Source: Aurantibacter sp042094015 (GTDB lineage Bacteria > Bacteroidota > Bacteroidia > Flavobacteriales > Flavobacteriaceae). From it: 12,076 nucleotides of DNA. Position 1 is the stretch's first letter. Each line of letters begins with the position of its first letter. Positions 1 to 7,575 of this stretch are shown in pieces. The stretch spans positions 1 to 12,076 of the forward strand of contig NZ_JBELDZ010000071.1 of NCBI RefSeq assembly GCF_042094015.1, read 5' to 3'. The notes under the pieces are model-generated. The model was given only the letters and a program-made list of their open reading frames with translations. It ran no database searches and was not told where the DNA came from. Position numbers and translations under genes: made by a program.

Positions 1-371
1 GCTGAAGGAATTTTAATAAATTCTGGATTTAATGATGCTATTTCTTTAGCTGAAGTTACATCCCAAACAGATGTAGAATATACCACATCTAAGTCTTCGC
101 AAAATGTTTTTAATTCTTGATGCTGTTCTACACTAAATTCTAAAAATTCTCTGTGCGCGCCATAAGTATCTCCATAAGAATTTATTGGATTTGGATGCTC
201 AGCATTATATTGCTCTTCTGTTAATAGTTCTTTATTGTGTCGTTTTTGAAACTTTACTGCATCTACATTACAAAATATTTTTGAAACTTTTATTAATTCT
301 TTAGCTGTCTCCATATTTCCTTTATGGTTACAACCTATTTCTGCAATTACATATGGTTTTTTGATATCCAT
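1..371 (-). CDS. neuB: NeuB-family nonulosonic acid (sialic-type) synthase, N-terminal part, cut by window edge
   Basis: This is the N-terminal 123 codons of a NeuB/SpsE/NANS-family synthase, which condenses phosphoenolpyruvate with a hexosamine-type sugar to make a nine-carbon nonulosonic acid in the cytoplasm. I translated it by hand. The start reads MDIKKPYVIAEIGCNHKG, the family opening (AEIGxNHxG, residues 10-18). It is followed by DAVKFQKR (37-44), a YGAHREFLEFSVEQHQEL stretch (about 70-87), YSTSVWD (98-104) and FIKIPSA at the edge. All are expected in the TIM-barrel half. The C-terminal half and any SAF antifreeze-like domain lie outside the window. The ATG at 371 follows the stop of the upstream cytidylyltransferase fusion by 5 bp, so the two are probably co-translated. 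The exact product (Neu5Ac, KDN, legionaminic or pseudaminic acid, free or 9-phosphorylated) cannot be decided from this fragment. Confidence 0.9.
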   Translation of the reverse strand, partial: MDIKKPYVIAEIGCNHKGNMETAKELIKVSKIFCNVDAVKFQKRHNKELLTEEQYNAEHPNPINSYGDTYGAHREFLEFSVEQHQELKTFCEDLDVVYSTSVWDVTSAKEIASLNPEFIKIPS

Positions 372-376
372 TTATT

Positions 377-1531
377 TTAAAATCTTTTATTGTATGTTTT
401 TATAAATTCGCAAGCTTCACGAATAGCTCCATTTGCTGAATCTTTAGATAAGACTACATCTGCATTTAGTTTTACTATTGCTGTTGCGTTATTTGGTGCA
501 AAAGACCAACCAACTGTACAGATATTAGCTAAATCGTTTACATCATCGCCAATATATGCAAAATTGCTTAAAGGTAATCCTTGATCTTTAGCTATTTTGT
601 TCAATAATGTAAATTTATCTTTTACTCCTAAATATGTGTCTTTTATCTGTAGTTTTTGCATACGCTTTGCTACTAATTCGGAATTTTCGCTAGTCATAAT
701 AATAACATTTATTCCAAACTGTCTTAAAATCTCTAAGCCCATACCATCACGCATATCAAAACGTTTGGTATGTTCTCCTTCTTTAGTATAAGTTATACTT
801 CCATCTGTAAAAACACCATCTACATCTAGCACAAAATGTGTTATTTTTGAAGCTTGCTTTTGACGTTGCTGTCTATCTATTAATAGTTGTTCTATAGCAA
901 TCCAATCTGACTCAGAATCTATTTCTAATAAAGCATCTTCTGGCATTTTCACAATTCCAACCTTATCTCCTAGCCTATTCTGTTTTTCTTTTAAAACTGA
1001 TTTAATACAAGTATAAACCGCACCATTCTCTACTAATAAACCATTAAAATCTTGACGCCTTGGTCTATTTTTATAATCGTAATTTATTGGTGTTCCATCT
1101 TCATTCCATAAAAAACGATGTGTATTAACTACACTTACCGTAGAATCAAATCCTTGATTTAATTTTTCTAAACTCTTATTTATAGTCTCTGAAGTTGTAA
1201 AAGGTGATGTTGCTTGTAACAAACAAAACACATCAAAATTATAGTCTATACTTTCTGCGTATGCTAACATTGCAGATTCTGTAGATGCTGAATCTGTTGC
1301 AGTAACTTCTGTTCTTTCTACCACTTTAATTTTTGTGGTGTAATGGTATTCTTTATTAATAAAATTAATAATATCCTTATCATCTGTATAAACAACAACC
1401 TCATCTAAATCTGAAAAATAGGCCGCTCCTAAAACCCAAGTAAATAATGGTCTACCAACCATTTTTCGTTTGTTTTTTCCAGGAATTCCTTTTGACCCTT
1501 TTCGTAAAGGGATAAAACCAATTTTTTTCAT
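377..1531 (-). CDS. neuA: CMP-nonulosonate (sialic acid) synthetase fused to KdsC-like HAD phosphatase
   Basis: This 384-residue protein has two domains. Residues 1-220 are an acylneuraminate cytidylyltransferase, which activates a nonulosonic acid with CTP to a CMP-sugar. Visible motifs are the nucleotide loop RKGSKGIPGKN (10-20), LLQATSP (104-110) and EIDSESDW (203-210), the metal-site segment. Residues 230-380 are a KdsC/YrbI-type HAD phosphatase with all four motifs intact: DVDGV (nucleophile Asp236, Asp238), MTS (279-281), Lys304 and GDDVND (328-333). It ends with the family's GAIREACEFI tail. The phosphatase presumably dephosphorylates a nonulosonate-9-phosphate before activation. This is the domain order of vertebrate CMAS, whose phosphatase domain, as I recall it, is degenerate. 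The gene starts at an ATG after the only sizeable intergenic gap, and neuB follows by 5 bp. A CMP-Kdo role is less likely given the neighbouring neuB. Confidence 0.92.
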   Translation of the reverse strand: MKKIGFIPLRKGSKGIPGKNKRKMVGRPLFTWVLGAAYFSDLDEVVVYTDDKDIINFINKEYHYTTKIKVVERTEVTATDSASTESAMLAYAESIDYNFDVFCLLQATSPFTTSETINKSLEKLNQGFDSTVSVVNTHRFLWNEDGTPINYDYKNRPRRQDFNGLLVENGAVYTCIKSVLKEKQNRLGDKVGIVKMPEDALLEIDSESDWIAIEQLLIDRQQRQKQASKITHFVLDVDGVFTDGSITYTKEGEHTKRFDMRDGMGLEILRQFGINVIIMTSENSELVAKRMQKLQIKDTYLGVKDKFTLLNKIAKDQGLPLSNFAYIGDDVNDLANICTVGWSFAPNNATAIVKLNADVVLSKDSANGAIREACEFIKTYNKRF

Positions 1532-1651
1532 TTCTAGTTTTTTTGATTACATTATTAAAGCTAAAATACGTTAATAAATCTTTTACTTTAAAATTTTTTA
1601 TTTTTCTAGTCTAAAAATTGAATTTATATTCTAAACACACAACTCAATTAA
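1532..1651 (-). promoter_or_regulatory. Only sizeable intergenic gap; weak candidate internal promoter for neuA-neuB
   Basis: This 120 bp gap is the only one over 6 bp in the window. It is extremely AT-rich. On the minus strand TATTTTAG (1561-1568), 29 bp before the neuA ATG, matches the Bacteroidota -7 element TAnnTTTG at five of six fixed positions. No TTG lies at the expected -33 position and no exact TAnnTTTG occurs in the gap. I see no stable stem followed by a T-run, so it is not a convincing terminator. A 7 bp repeat, TTCTAGT, occurs at 1532-1538 and 1604-1610 on the plus strand. The gap may hold a weak promoter or simply be a junction between modules. Confidence 0.25.
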
Positions 1652-2533
1652 CTAGTATTGCAAAGGTTTTAATTGGTTTCTTTTTACAATTGTTTCTTGT
1701 TTTACTGTGTTTCTGTATTTAAACAAAGAGAATATAAAAAATAGCGTAGAAAAAACAATTTTAACGTAAGACTTAAAATATCTTGGATCCTTAATTGCGT
1801 ATTTCTTAAAATTATGAAATAATGTTTTAGCTATTTTATAAATAGGATTTGGATAGTAAACAAGATAATAACGTATGGTATTACGCAATTGATTCTCAAA
1901 CCTAAAATAATTTCTTCCTCGTTTTTTTCTAGCTTCAACATCTATCCTATGATTAACTTTTAATTCTGGATAATATAATATATCGTATTGGTTATTTAAA
2001 ACCTCTAATGCTACAGCAGATTCCTCACCGTAAATATTCATCCAAACAGGAAATCCTTTAATTTTTTTATACACTTCGTTTTTTATAGCAAAACCACAAC
2101 CAATAAAATCATTAGTAATATAAGCATCAGCTTCCTTAGAATGCTCTAAGGCTGTATCATCTGAGTTAAACAAACCACGCACTTCCTGAAATGCTATAAT
2201 TCCAACCTTAGTATTATTGGCAAATGTAGCTTTAAGCTGATTAATAAAGTCTTCACTAATAGGATGCGCGTCATCATCTAAACCAACCAAAATTGTTCCT
2301 TTTGCTTTTTTATAAAGTATTGCTCTAGCTGGAGAAGCACTTACACTTTTATTAGAAAACGTCCAATGTACCCAGTTAAACTCTTTAATTAAAGACTTTG
2401 TTTCCTGACAACCATCTATATAAACTAAAACTTCAGATTTTTCATCTTCACCAATAAGTGTTTTCAACTTACTTAATGTAACTCTTAAATCATCTGCGCG
2501 TTGTCTTGTAACAATTAAAAAAGAAATATCCAT
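1652..2533 (-). CDS. GT2-family glycosyltransferase
   Basis: This 293-residue protein has a GT-A fold of family GT2 and should transfer a sugar from a nucleotide-sugar donor on the cytoplasmic face of the inner membrane. The N-terminus is the usual nucleotide-binding strand (ISFLIVTRQRADDL, residues 3-16). LDDDAHP at 85-91 carries the DxD-type metal/nucleotide site, and IYGEES at 167-172 provides acidic candidates for the catalytic base. The C-terminal 75 residues are basic and aromatic-rich, with a short hydrophobic stretch (VKIVFSTLFFIFSLF, about 257-271) that may anchor it to the membrane. It is the last glycosyltransferase before the 120 bp gap and starts 3 bp after the stop of the preceding GT4 gene. 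Donor and linkage cannot be inferred from sequence alone. Confidence 0.85.
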   Translation of the reverse strand: MDISFLIVTRQRADDLRVTLSKLKTLIGEDEKSEVLVYIDGCQETKSLIKEFNWVHWTFSNKSVSASPARAILYKKAKGTILVGLDDDAHPISEDFINQLKATFANNTKVGIIAFQEVRGLFNSDDTALEHSKEADAYITNDFIGCGFAIKNEVYKKIKGFPVWMNIYGEESAVALEVLNNQYDILYYPELKVNHRIDVEARKKRGRNYFRFENQLRNTIRYYLVYYPNPIYKIAKTLFHNFKKYAIKDPRYFKSYVKIVFSTLFFIFSLFKYRNTVKQETIVKRNQLKPLQY

Positions 2534-2536
2534 ACT

Positions 2537-3682
2537 TTAACTATTCAAAATAGAAATATATAATTGCTCTATTTTACTTTGCAATTTACTGCGATTATAG
2601 TTTTTTTCCATATAATTCACATTATATTCTTGCGAAATTAATCTTAAGTCTTTGGCTTTAATTGCTTTTTCTATATGATTTTGAATCTCTAATTCGTCTA
2701 AAGGGTTTTTAATTAAAAAACCATTTTTATTATGAGTAATAACTTCTTCTGTAACTCTACCTGGATTTGATTGTATTGGAAAACTTCCCATAGCCATTGC
2801 TTCTAATAATGCATTAGGCATACCATCAGAAGTGCTATTTGCTATATGTAATACACTTTTACCCATTAATTCCAAAAGCACGTTGTTTTTTATAAATTTA
2901 TATCGTGAGTGAATAATTATATTCAAATTGTTTAATTTAACAGAGGACTTAATATAATCTATTACAGAATTATCTGCGCTATAAACAATAATTTGATATG
3001 AGTTTAGCATCTCTAATTTAATAAGCTCTATTGCTTTTAAAACTTTTATTGCTTGTCCAACTCCATCATTATACCCCTTTATTAAAAGAACTGTTCTATC
3101 AACTGTAGAAGTTATTTTATTTATGTCAATTTGTAATCCTCCATTTCCAGGAAAAACACCTAAAAACACATTTTTAAAACCTAGTTTTGTAGCGTTGGCA
3201 AAGTCTCTTTTACAATCTGTTATTAAATAATCTGCTCTATTTAAAAAAGAAGTTGCGCTGTTTTCTGAAATACCAAGTTTTTTATAATTAAACAAATCGC
3301 TTCCCCAAGAAGAGTAAATTACTGGAATATTATTTTTAGAAATAATTGGCAAAATAGGCAAGCCAGACAACTGCATTTCAAAGCAATGAATAATATCTGG
3401 TTGTACTTCTTTTAAAATATTATTAAAAGTTTTGGTAGAATTATTAGTATTTATTTTTTGAATAGCTTTGTGTAAAACTGGAACGTGTTTTTTTATTGCC
3501 ACTCTAAATGGATAATCCCATTTTAATTTCCAGCCTTTAAATTGCTTTACCCAATCTATTTTTTTAGATCTAGAACCACCATCAGAAATATCAAACCAGA
3601 AAACTTCAAAACCAGAAGTTTCTAATTGATTTACCCATTGAAAAAAATGGTGATTAGGTATCGCAACCATAAGTATTTTCAT
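2537..3682 (-). CDS. GT4-family (GT-B fold) glycosyltransferase
   Basis: This 381-residue protein resembles group 1 glycosyltransferases of family GT4, retaining enzymes with two Rossmann-like domains. The N-terminal acceptor domain begins MKILMVAIPNHHFFQWVNQL and contains PDIIHCFEM (95-103) and SSWGSDL (124-130), both common in GT4 proteins. The C-terminal donor domain contains SDGMPNALLEAMAMG (285-299). This is the E-x7-E region, with Asp286 in place of the first glutamate and Glu294 as the second. That substitution also occurs in other GT4 proteins, so I do not read it as inactivation. There is no signal peptide. The gene starts 4 bp after the preceding GT2 gene, with AAGG 7 bp before the ATG, one of the few Shine-Dalgarno-like sequences in the window. 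The sugar specificity is unknown. Confidence 0.85.
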   Translation of the reverse strand: MKILMVAIPNHHFFQWVNQLETSGFEVFWFDISDGGSRSKKIDWVKQFKGWKLKWDYPFRVAIKKHVPVLHKAIQKINTNNSTKTFNNILKEVQPDIIHCFEMQLSGLPILPIISKNNIPVIYSSWGSDLFNYKKLGISENSATSFLNRADYLITDCKRDFANATKLGFKNVFLGVFPGNGGLQIDINKITSTVDRTVLLIKGYNDGVGQAIKVLKAIELIKLEMLNSYQIIVYSADNSVIDYIKSSVKLNNLNIIIHSRYKFIKNNVLLELMGKSVLHIANSTSDGMPNALLEAMAMGSFPIQSNPGRVTEEVITHNKNGFLIKNPLDELEIQNHIEKAIKAKDLRLISQEYNVNYMEKNYNRSKLQSKIEQLYISILNS

Positions 3683-3686
3683 AGTT

Positions 3687-4646
3687 TTACCTTAATAGTA
3701 TTAATTTTAGTAAATATAAATTAGTTTTAAGATAATCTAATTTTGAAAAAGTATCCATTTTATAAATAAACTTCAAATATGCCTTATGATTTTTGATTTC
3801 TTTAATCCTATTACTAAAAGATGGTTCTTTTTTTAAAGCCCCATAAAAAGTCCAAAGTGCTTTCTTAGAAATTATTTGTTTGTACAACCTATCTTCCCAA
3901 ACTGAGGTGTCATGCGCTAATTTTAAACATTGATAGCGGTAATAAAAAATATCAAATAGTTTTTTAGGCGTTATGTTTTTAATAGCACTAATTTGGTCTT
4001 CTTCACTATTACCACTTCGTATTACTGCTAATTCTTTATTTAAAACTTTTAATTTTGGTTTTAAAGCTAACATTCTTATATGAAACTCATTGTCTTGATA
4101 ACGCTGTATTTTTTCGTTAAAAAGCGGTAATTCTTTTAAAAACACTTTTTTCCATAAAAAGCTACAAGTTTGTATTTCTATGCGCTCTAAAGCATAATCT
4201 TTAAAAAGGCTATCTATTGTTTCAAATTCAAATTTTGAAGTCCTAAATTTAGAAAAAGTGGCATCGCCATATTTATTTCTACTTAAAACAGCTTCTAAAC
4301 TTACATCTTCTAATAATAGATTTAATTTTAACTCTAGAAACTGTGGCAACATTATATCGTCGCTATCAAACCAATTTACATAAACGCCTTTTGCTAGAGA
4401 AAACGCGTAATTCCTGCAGCTATTTGCGCCTTTTAATAAATTACTTGGTCTTTTAAAACACTTAAACCTGTTATCTTTTTTTATGTACTCATTAACAACA
4501 TCTATTGTGTTATCTGTACTTCCATCATCTACCAAAATACATTCCCAATTTAAATAGGATTGTTCCAATATAGAATCCAAAGTTGTTGGTAACACTTTAG
4601 CTCTATTATAAACAGGTATAAGTATTGATATTAATGGTTTAGACAT
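3687..4646 (-). CDS. GT2-family glycosyltransferase
   Basis: This is a 319-residue inverting GT2 glycosyltransferase with a textbook N-terminus: PLISILIPVYNRAKVLPTTL (residues 4-23), ILVDDGSTD (37-45) with the nucleotide-binding aspartates, and NWFDSDD (91-97) carrying the DxD metal site. QRYQDNEFHIRML (181-193) matches the region that holds the catalytic base in this family. The C-terminal third is basic with no clear transmembrane helix, so the enzyme is probably peripheral at the inner membrane. The ATG lies 1 bp after the stop of the upstream GT4 gene, indicating translational coupling. Family membership is secure. The donor, acceptor and position in the glycan are not readable from sequence. 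Confidence 0.9.
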   Translation of the reverse strand: MSKPLISILIPVYNRAKVLPTTLDSILEQSYLNWECILVDDGSTDNTIDVVNEYIKKDNRFKCFKRPSNLLKGANSCRNYAFSLAKGVYVNWFDSDDIMLPQFLELKLNLLLEDVSLEAVLSRNKYGDATFSKFRTSKFEFETIDSLFKDYALERIEIQTCSFLWKKVFLKELPLFNEKIQRYQDNEFHIRMLALKPKLKVLNKELAVIRSGNSEEDQISAIKNITPKKLFDIFYYRYQCLKLAHDTSVWEDRLYKQIISKKALWTFYGALKKEPSFSNRIKEIKNHKAYLKFIYKMDTFSKLDYLKTNLYLLKLILLR

Positions 4647-4647
4647 T

Positions 4648-5805
4648 TTAACTATTTCTTATTAATTCTAAATATAGTTGGCTAATTATATTGTTTGAAT
4701 ATTTTAATGTGTACTCTGCTCTTATATTATCTTGGATAGCAATAATTTCTTCCTTAGACAATTTATTTAATTTTTGTAAAACTTCAAGTAATGATTTTTC
4801 ATTGTTAATGTCAAACCAAAAATTGTTAGTAGTATTATATAATCTTTCCATCATTGCTCCAACTTTTGTTGAAACTACAATTTTACCCGCAGCCATAGCT
4901 TCTATTCCTACTAATGGACCAGCTTCTTCCAAAGATGGTATTACTAAAACATCTATTTTATCAAAAAAACTAACAATTTCAGAGCCAGATAACTCTCCAA
5001 TATAATTTATGTTACTGTTTTTATTATTCAATAATTCAACATCTTCTTTATATGGTCCTTTTCCTGCAACAATTAACTCTAAATCTGTCTTTACAAAAAC
5101 ATTAAGCAACCCTAAAACACCTTTTTCTTTTGCTAATCTACCTAAATAACCAAAAACTAATTTAGTTTCACTACTTCTTGTTTTTAGCTTTAATAGTTCC
5201 GTCTCATACAACGTAGTTTGATCAATTATCAAATTATTGTATTTAAAACTGTTTAAAGCTGTTAAATTAGATTTTGAATGTACTAAAACTGAACTAACTT
5301 TAGAAAGCAAAGGTTCTATTTTTATAGGCACACTAAGGATAGTTCCTGTTGTTCTAATAATTAACGGCTTATTATTTAGATTACAAATTTCTATTATTTC
5401 TTTGAGCCATTTAGAACTTAATTCGCCAGTAAAAATTACTTTATCATATTTTTTAATTTCTCTCTTAATTAACTTCAAGGTTAATCTATTGAAGGAAATA
5501 TATTTTTTAGTCAGTTTATTCTTAACAAATGAATACGACGGTTCTTTTCTTGAATTTAGATGTTTAGATATTAAACTAGAAAATTTTATTAGAAAATTAT
5601 TTTTAAACAAAGACTTCTCAATACTATTCCATTTAAAATTAACATAATCTATTAAAGCTGAAGAATTGTTAGTTATTGGAACAATAGAAAACAAGGTAAT
5701 TTGATAGTTTTTTATTAATGCAGTTGCAATATTTTTAACCTCAATCTCTCTACCGCCAAAATCGCTTACAGGTCCAATAATTAATACTTTTTCAAGTTTA
5801 CTCAT
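4648..5805 (-). CDS. GT4-family (GT-B fold) glycosyltransferase
   Basis: This is a 385-residue GT4 glycosyltransferase. The N-terminus, VLIIGPVSDFGGREIEVKNI (7-26), has the glycine-rich acceptor-domain loop. The C-terminal donor domain has FGYLGRLAKEKGV (218-230), the conserved Gly-Arg-x3-Lys phosphate-binding segment. It also has LIVAGKGP (244-251) and EEAGPLVGIEAMAAG (293-307), with an intact E-x7-E pair, Glu294 and Glu302. It is thus a better match to the family consensus than the other GT4 in this cluster (2537-3682). The two share fold but little obvious sequence, so they are probably not a recent duplication. The gene starts 6 bp after the WcaE-like GT2 and is followed after 1 bp by another GT2. 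It is likely cytoplasmic, acting on a lipid-linked intermediate. Confidence 0.9.
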   Translation of the reverse strand: MSKLEKVLIIGPVSDFGGREIEVKNIATALIKNYQITLFSIVPITNNSSALIDYVNFKWNSIEKSLFKNNFLIKFSSLISKHLNSRKEPSYSFVKNKLTKKYISFNRLTLKLIKREIKKYDKVIFTGELSSKWLKEIIEICNLNNKPLIIRTTGTILSVPIKIEPLLSKVSSVLVHSKSNLTALNSFKYNNLIIDQTTLYETELLKLKTRSSETKLVFGYLGRLAKEKGVLGLLNVFVKTDLELIVAGKGPYKEDVELLNNKNSNINYIGELSGSEIVSFFDKIDVLVIPSLEEAGPLVGIEAMAAGKIVVSTKVGAMMERLYNTTNNFWFDINNEKSLLEVLQKLNKLSKEEIIAIQDNIRAEYTLKYSNNIISQLYLELIRNS

Positions 5806-5811
5806 AACAAT

Positions 5812-6645
5812 TTATGAATTGCTATTTTTATTTGTAAAAAAAAGTAACATTTTAATTACAATTAAAAGTATTTTTTTTGATAAATACGATTTTTTCAACT
5901 TTAAAACCTTTTGAATTAAATCTGAATTATGCTCTACTTTTAGCTTATGAGCTTTAACATAATCTTTATAAATTAATTTTGGAATTAATTCTTTTAAGAC
6001 AGCTGTTCTCTCTTGCTCTCTTTTATCAACGTTTAAACTACTAACACCTAATAAATTAAATCGTGAGATTGTTACATCTATATGTTTTGCAAGTATATTA
6101 TTTAAACCTATTGTTATTAAAAAAAATTTCCAGTCTGATACTATTTTAAGAGATTCGTCATAAAAACCGTAAGTATTAAAAAGTGTTTTCTTTATAAATG
6201 TAGCAGGATGATTTAAAGTTGAAAAAAATAAAGTTTCTAATGTTATTTCTTTATCTAAAGGTCCAGAATCTAGAAGTGACTCTCCATTTTCTTTCTCAAT
6301 AATTAAATTTCCATATACGATATCAAAATTTTCAAATTCTAAAATAGAGTTAGTAATAACTGTCTTAGACTCTAACATATCTCCACTATTAATAAACAAA
6401 ACATAATCACCTTTAGCGGCTTTTATTCCTTTGTTCATAGCTTGATAAACTCCAGAATCTGGTTCGCTAACAAAATAACTAAATTGTGTCTTATATTTAT
6501 TAATTACGTCTTTACTTCCATCTGTACTATTACCATCAATTATAATATGTTCAAAATCTAAGCTAGTTTGATTTTGAACGCTTTTAATGGTTTTCTCTAA
6601 ACCAAACTTATCGTTATAATTTATTGTAATAATAGATACTAACAC
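5812..6645 (-). CDS. WcaE-like GT2 glycosyltransferase with GTG start
   Basis: This 277-residue GT2 enzyme resembles the colanic-acid transferase WcaE and related proteins. Shared features are SIITINYN (4-11), IIIDGNSTDGS (34-44), the signature SEPDSGVYQAMNKGI (60-74) and FINSGD (84-89) where other GT2 enzymes have DxD. HPATF (146-150) and SDW (170-172) follow. The C-terminus is basic with a hydrophobic stretch (KILLIVIKMLLFF, about 258-270). The start codon is GTG at 6645: the in-frame codons before it are TAA ATA GGC, and no ATG lies nearby downstream before the conserved SIIT strand. It begins 2 bp after the TAG of the GDP-fucose synthase gene. That position makes it tempting to suppose it uses GDP-fucose, but this is only inference from gene order. 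Confidence 0.88.
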   Translation of the reverse strand: MLVSIITINYNDKFGLEKTIKSVQNQTSLDFEHIIIDGNSTDGSKDVINKYKTQFSYFVSEPDSGVYQAMNKGIKAAKGDYVLFINSGDMLESKTVITNSILEFENFDIVYGNLIIEKENGESLLDSGPLDKEITLETLFFSTLNHPATFIKKTLFNTYGFYDESLKIVSDWKFFLITIGLNNILAKHIDVTISRFNLLGVSSLNVDKREQERTAVLKELIPKLIYKDYVKAHKLKVEHNSDLIQKVLKLKKSYLSKKILLIVIKMLLFFTNKNSNS

Positions 6646-6647
6646 GC

Positions 6648-7574
6648 CTATTTATTTAAAAACTTTTGTGAATATACTTTAGAAATACCATCTTTTAAGT
6701 CAACTTGATGAGACCAACCTAAGCTTTCCACTAATGATACATCTAATAATTTACGAGGTGTTCCATCTGGCTTGTCTATATTCCAAATAATATCTCCATT
6801 AAATCCAACAATATCTTTAATTAGTTCTGCCAAATCTTTTATAGAAATATCTACACCTGTACCTACATTTACAGAAATATTTCCTGCGTAAGTACGCATT
6901 AAATGTAAACTAGCATCTGCCAAATCGTCTACATATAAAAATTCTCGCTTTGGAGAACCTGTACCCCAAACCTCAACATTTTTATTATTATTTAACTTCG
7001 CCTCATGAAACTTACGCAACAAAGCAGGTAAAACATGAGAGTTTTTTAAATCGTAATTATCGTTAGGTCCATAAAGGTTTGTTGGCATTACGGATATAAA
7101 ATCGCAACCATATTGCCTATTATAATTTTCACATAATTTTACTCCAGCAATTTTAGCTATGGCATAAGGTTCGTTTGTTGGTTCTAAAACACCTGTTAAC
7201 AAATAATCTTCTTTAATGGGTTGTTGGGAAAATTTAGGATAAATACATGAAGAGGCTAAAAACAAAAGTTTTTTAACACCATGTACATAACTTTGGTGTA
7301 TAACATTATTTTGTATCATTAAATTCTCATACAAAAACTGACCTCTATAGGTATTATTAGCTTCTATGCCTCCAACTTTAGCAGCTGCTAAAAAAACATA
7401 TTCTGGTTTTTCTTCACTAAAAAAAGCTTTCACAGCTTCTTGATTTGTTAAATCTAATTCTTTGGAGCTCTTGTAAATAAAATTAGAATATCCTTTAGCT
7501 GTTAAAGCTCTAAGAATTGCAGATCCAACCATACCATTATGACCAGCAACATATATTTTTGATTCTAATTCCAT
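6648..7574 (-). CDS. fcl: GDP-L-fucose synthase (epimerase/reductase)
   Basis: This 308-residue protein is GDP-L-fucose synthase (Fcl/WcaG), which epimerises and reduces GDP-4-keto-6-deoxymannose to GDP-L-fucose with NADPH in the cytoplasm. It is a short-chain dehydrogenase-type enzyme of the usual family length. Visible features are the NADP loop GHNGMVG (11-17), AAAKVGGI (63-70), SSCIYP (108-113), the catalytic pair Tyr137/Lys141 in EPYAIAK, MPTNLYGPNDNY (163-174) and His180. Ser108, Cys110, Tyr137, Lys141 and His180 correspond to the catalytic set known from the E. coli enzyme. The ATG lies 1 bp after the stop of gmd, the previous step of the pathway, with AAAAGGA about 10 bp before it. 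Identification is secure. Confidence 0.97.
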   Translation of the reverse strand: MELESKIYVAGHNGMVGSAILRALTAKGYSNFIYKSSKELDLTNQEAVKAFFSEEKPEYVFLAAAKVGGIEANNTYRGQFLYENLMIQNNVIHQSYVHGVKKLLFLASSCIYPKFSQQPIKEDYLLTGVLEPTNEPYAIAKIAGVKLCENYNRQYGCDFISVMPTNLYGPNDNYDLKNSHVLPALLRKFHEAKLNNNKNVEVWGTGSPKREFLYVDDLADASLHLMRTYAGNISVNVGTGVDISIKDLAELIKDIVGFNGDIIWNIDKPDGTPRKLLDVSLVESLGWSHQVDLKDGISKVYSQKFLNK

Positions 7575-7575
7575 A

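Noticed and set aside
390..791. Two plus-strand open frames of 64 codons (390-584 and 597-791)
   Set aside because: They lie opposite the phosphatase domain of the neuA fusion, have no recognisable motif, and look like antisense shadows.
1590..1610. Possible terminator in the 120 bp gap (A-run followed by T-run)
   Set aside because: The AAAATTTTTT stretch cannot form a stable stem with a loop and no G/C pairs are present.
2537..3682. Loss of activity suspected because the first Glu of the GT4 E-x7-E motif is Asp286
   Set aside because: SDGMPNALLEAM is a variant I recall from otherwise intact GT4 enzymes; the second Glu and the overall length are normal.
4691..5647. Plus-strand open frames at 4691-5005 and 5237-5647
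   Set aside because: Both sit entirely opposite a well-supported GT4 gene; their hydrophobic look is expected for the complement of AT-rich Lys/Asn/Ile codons.
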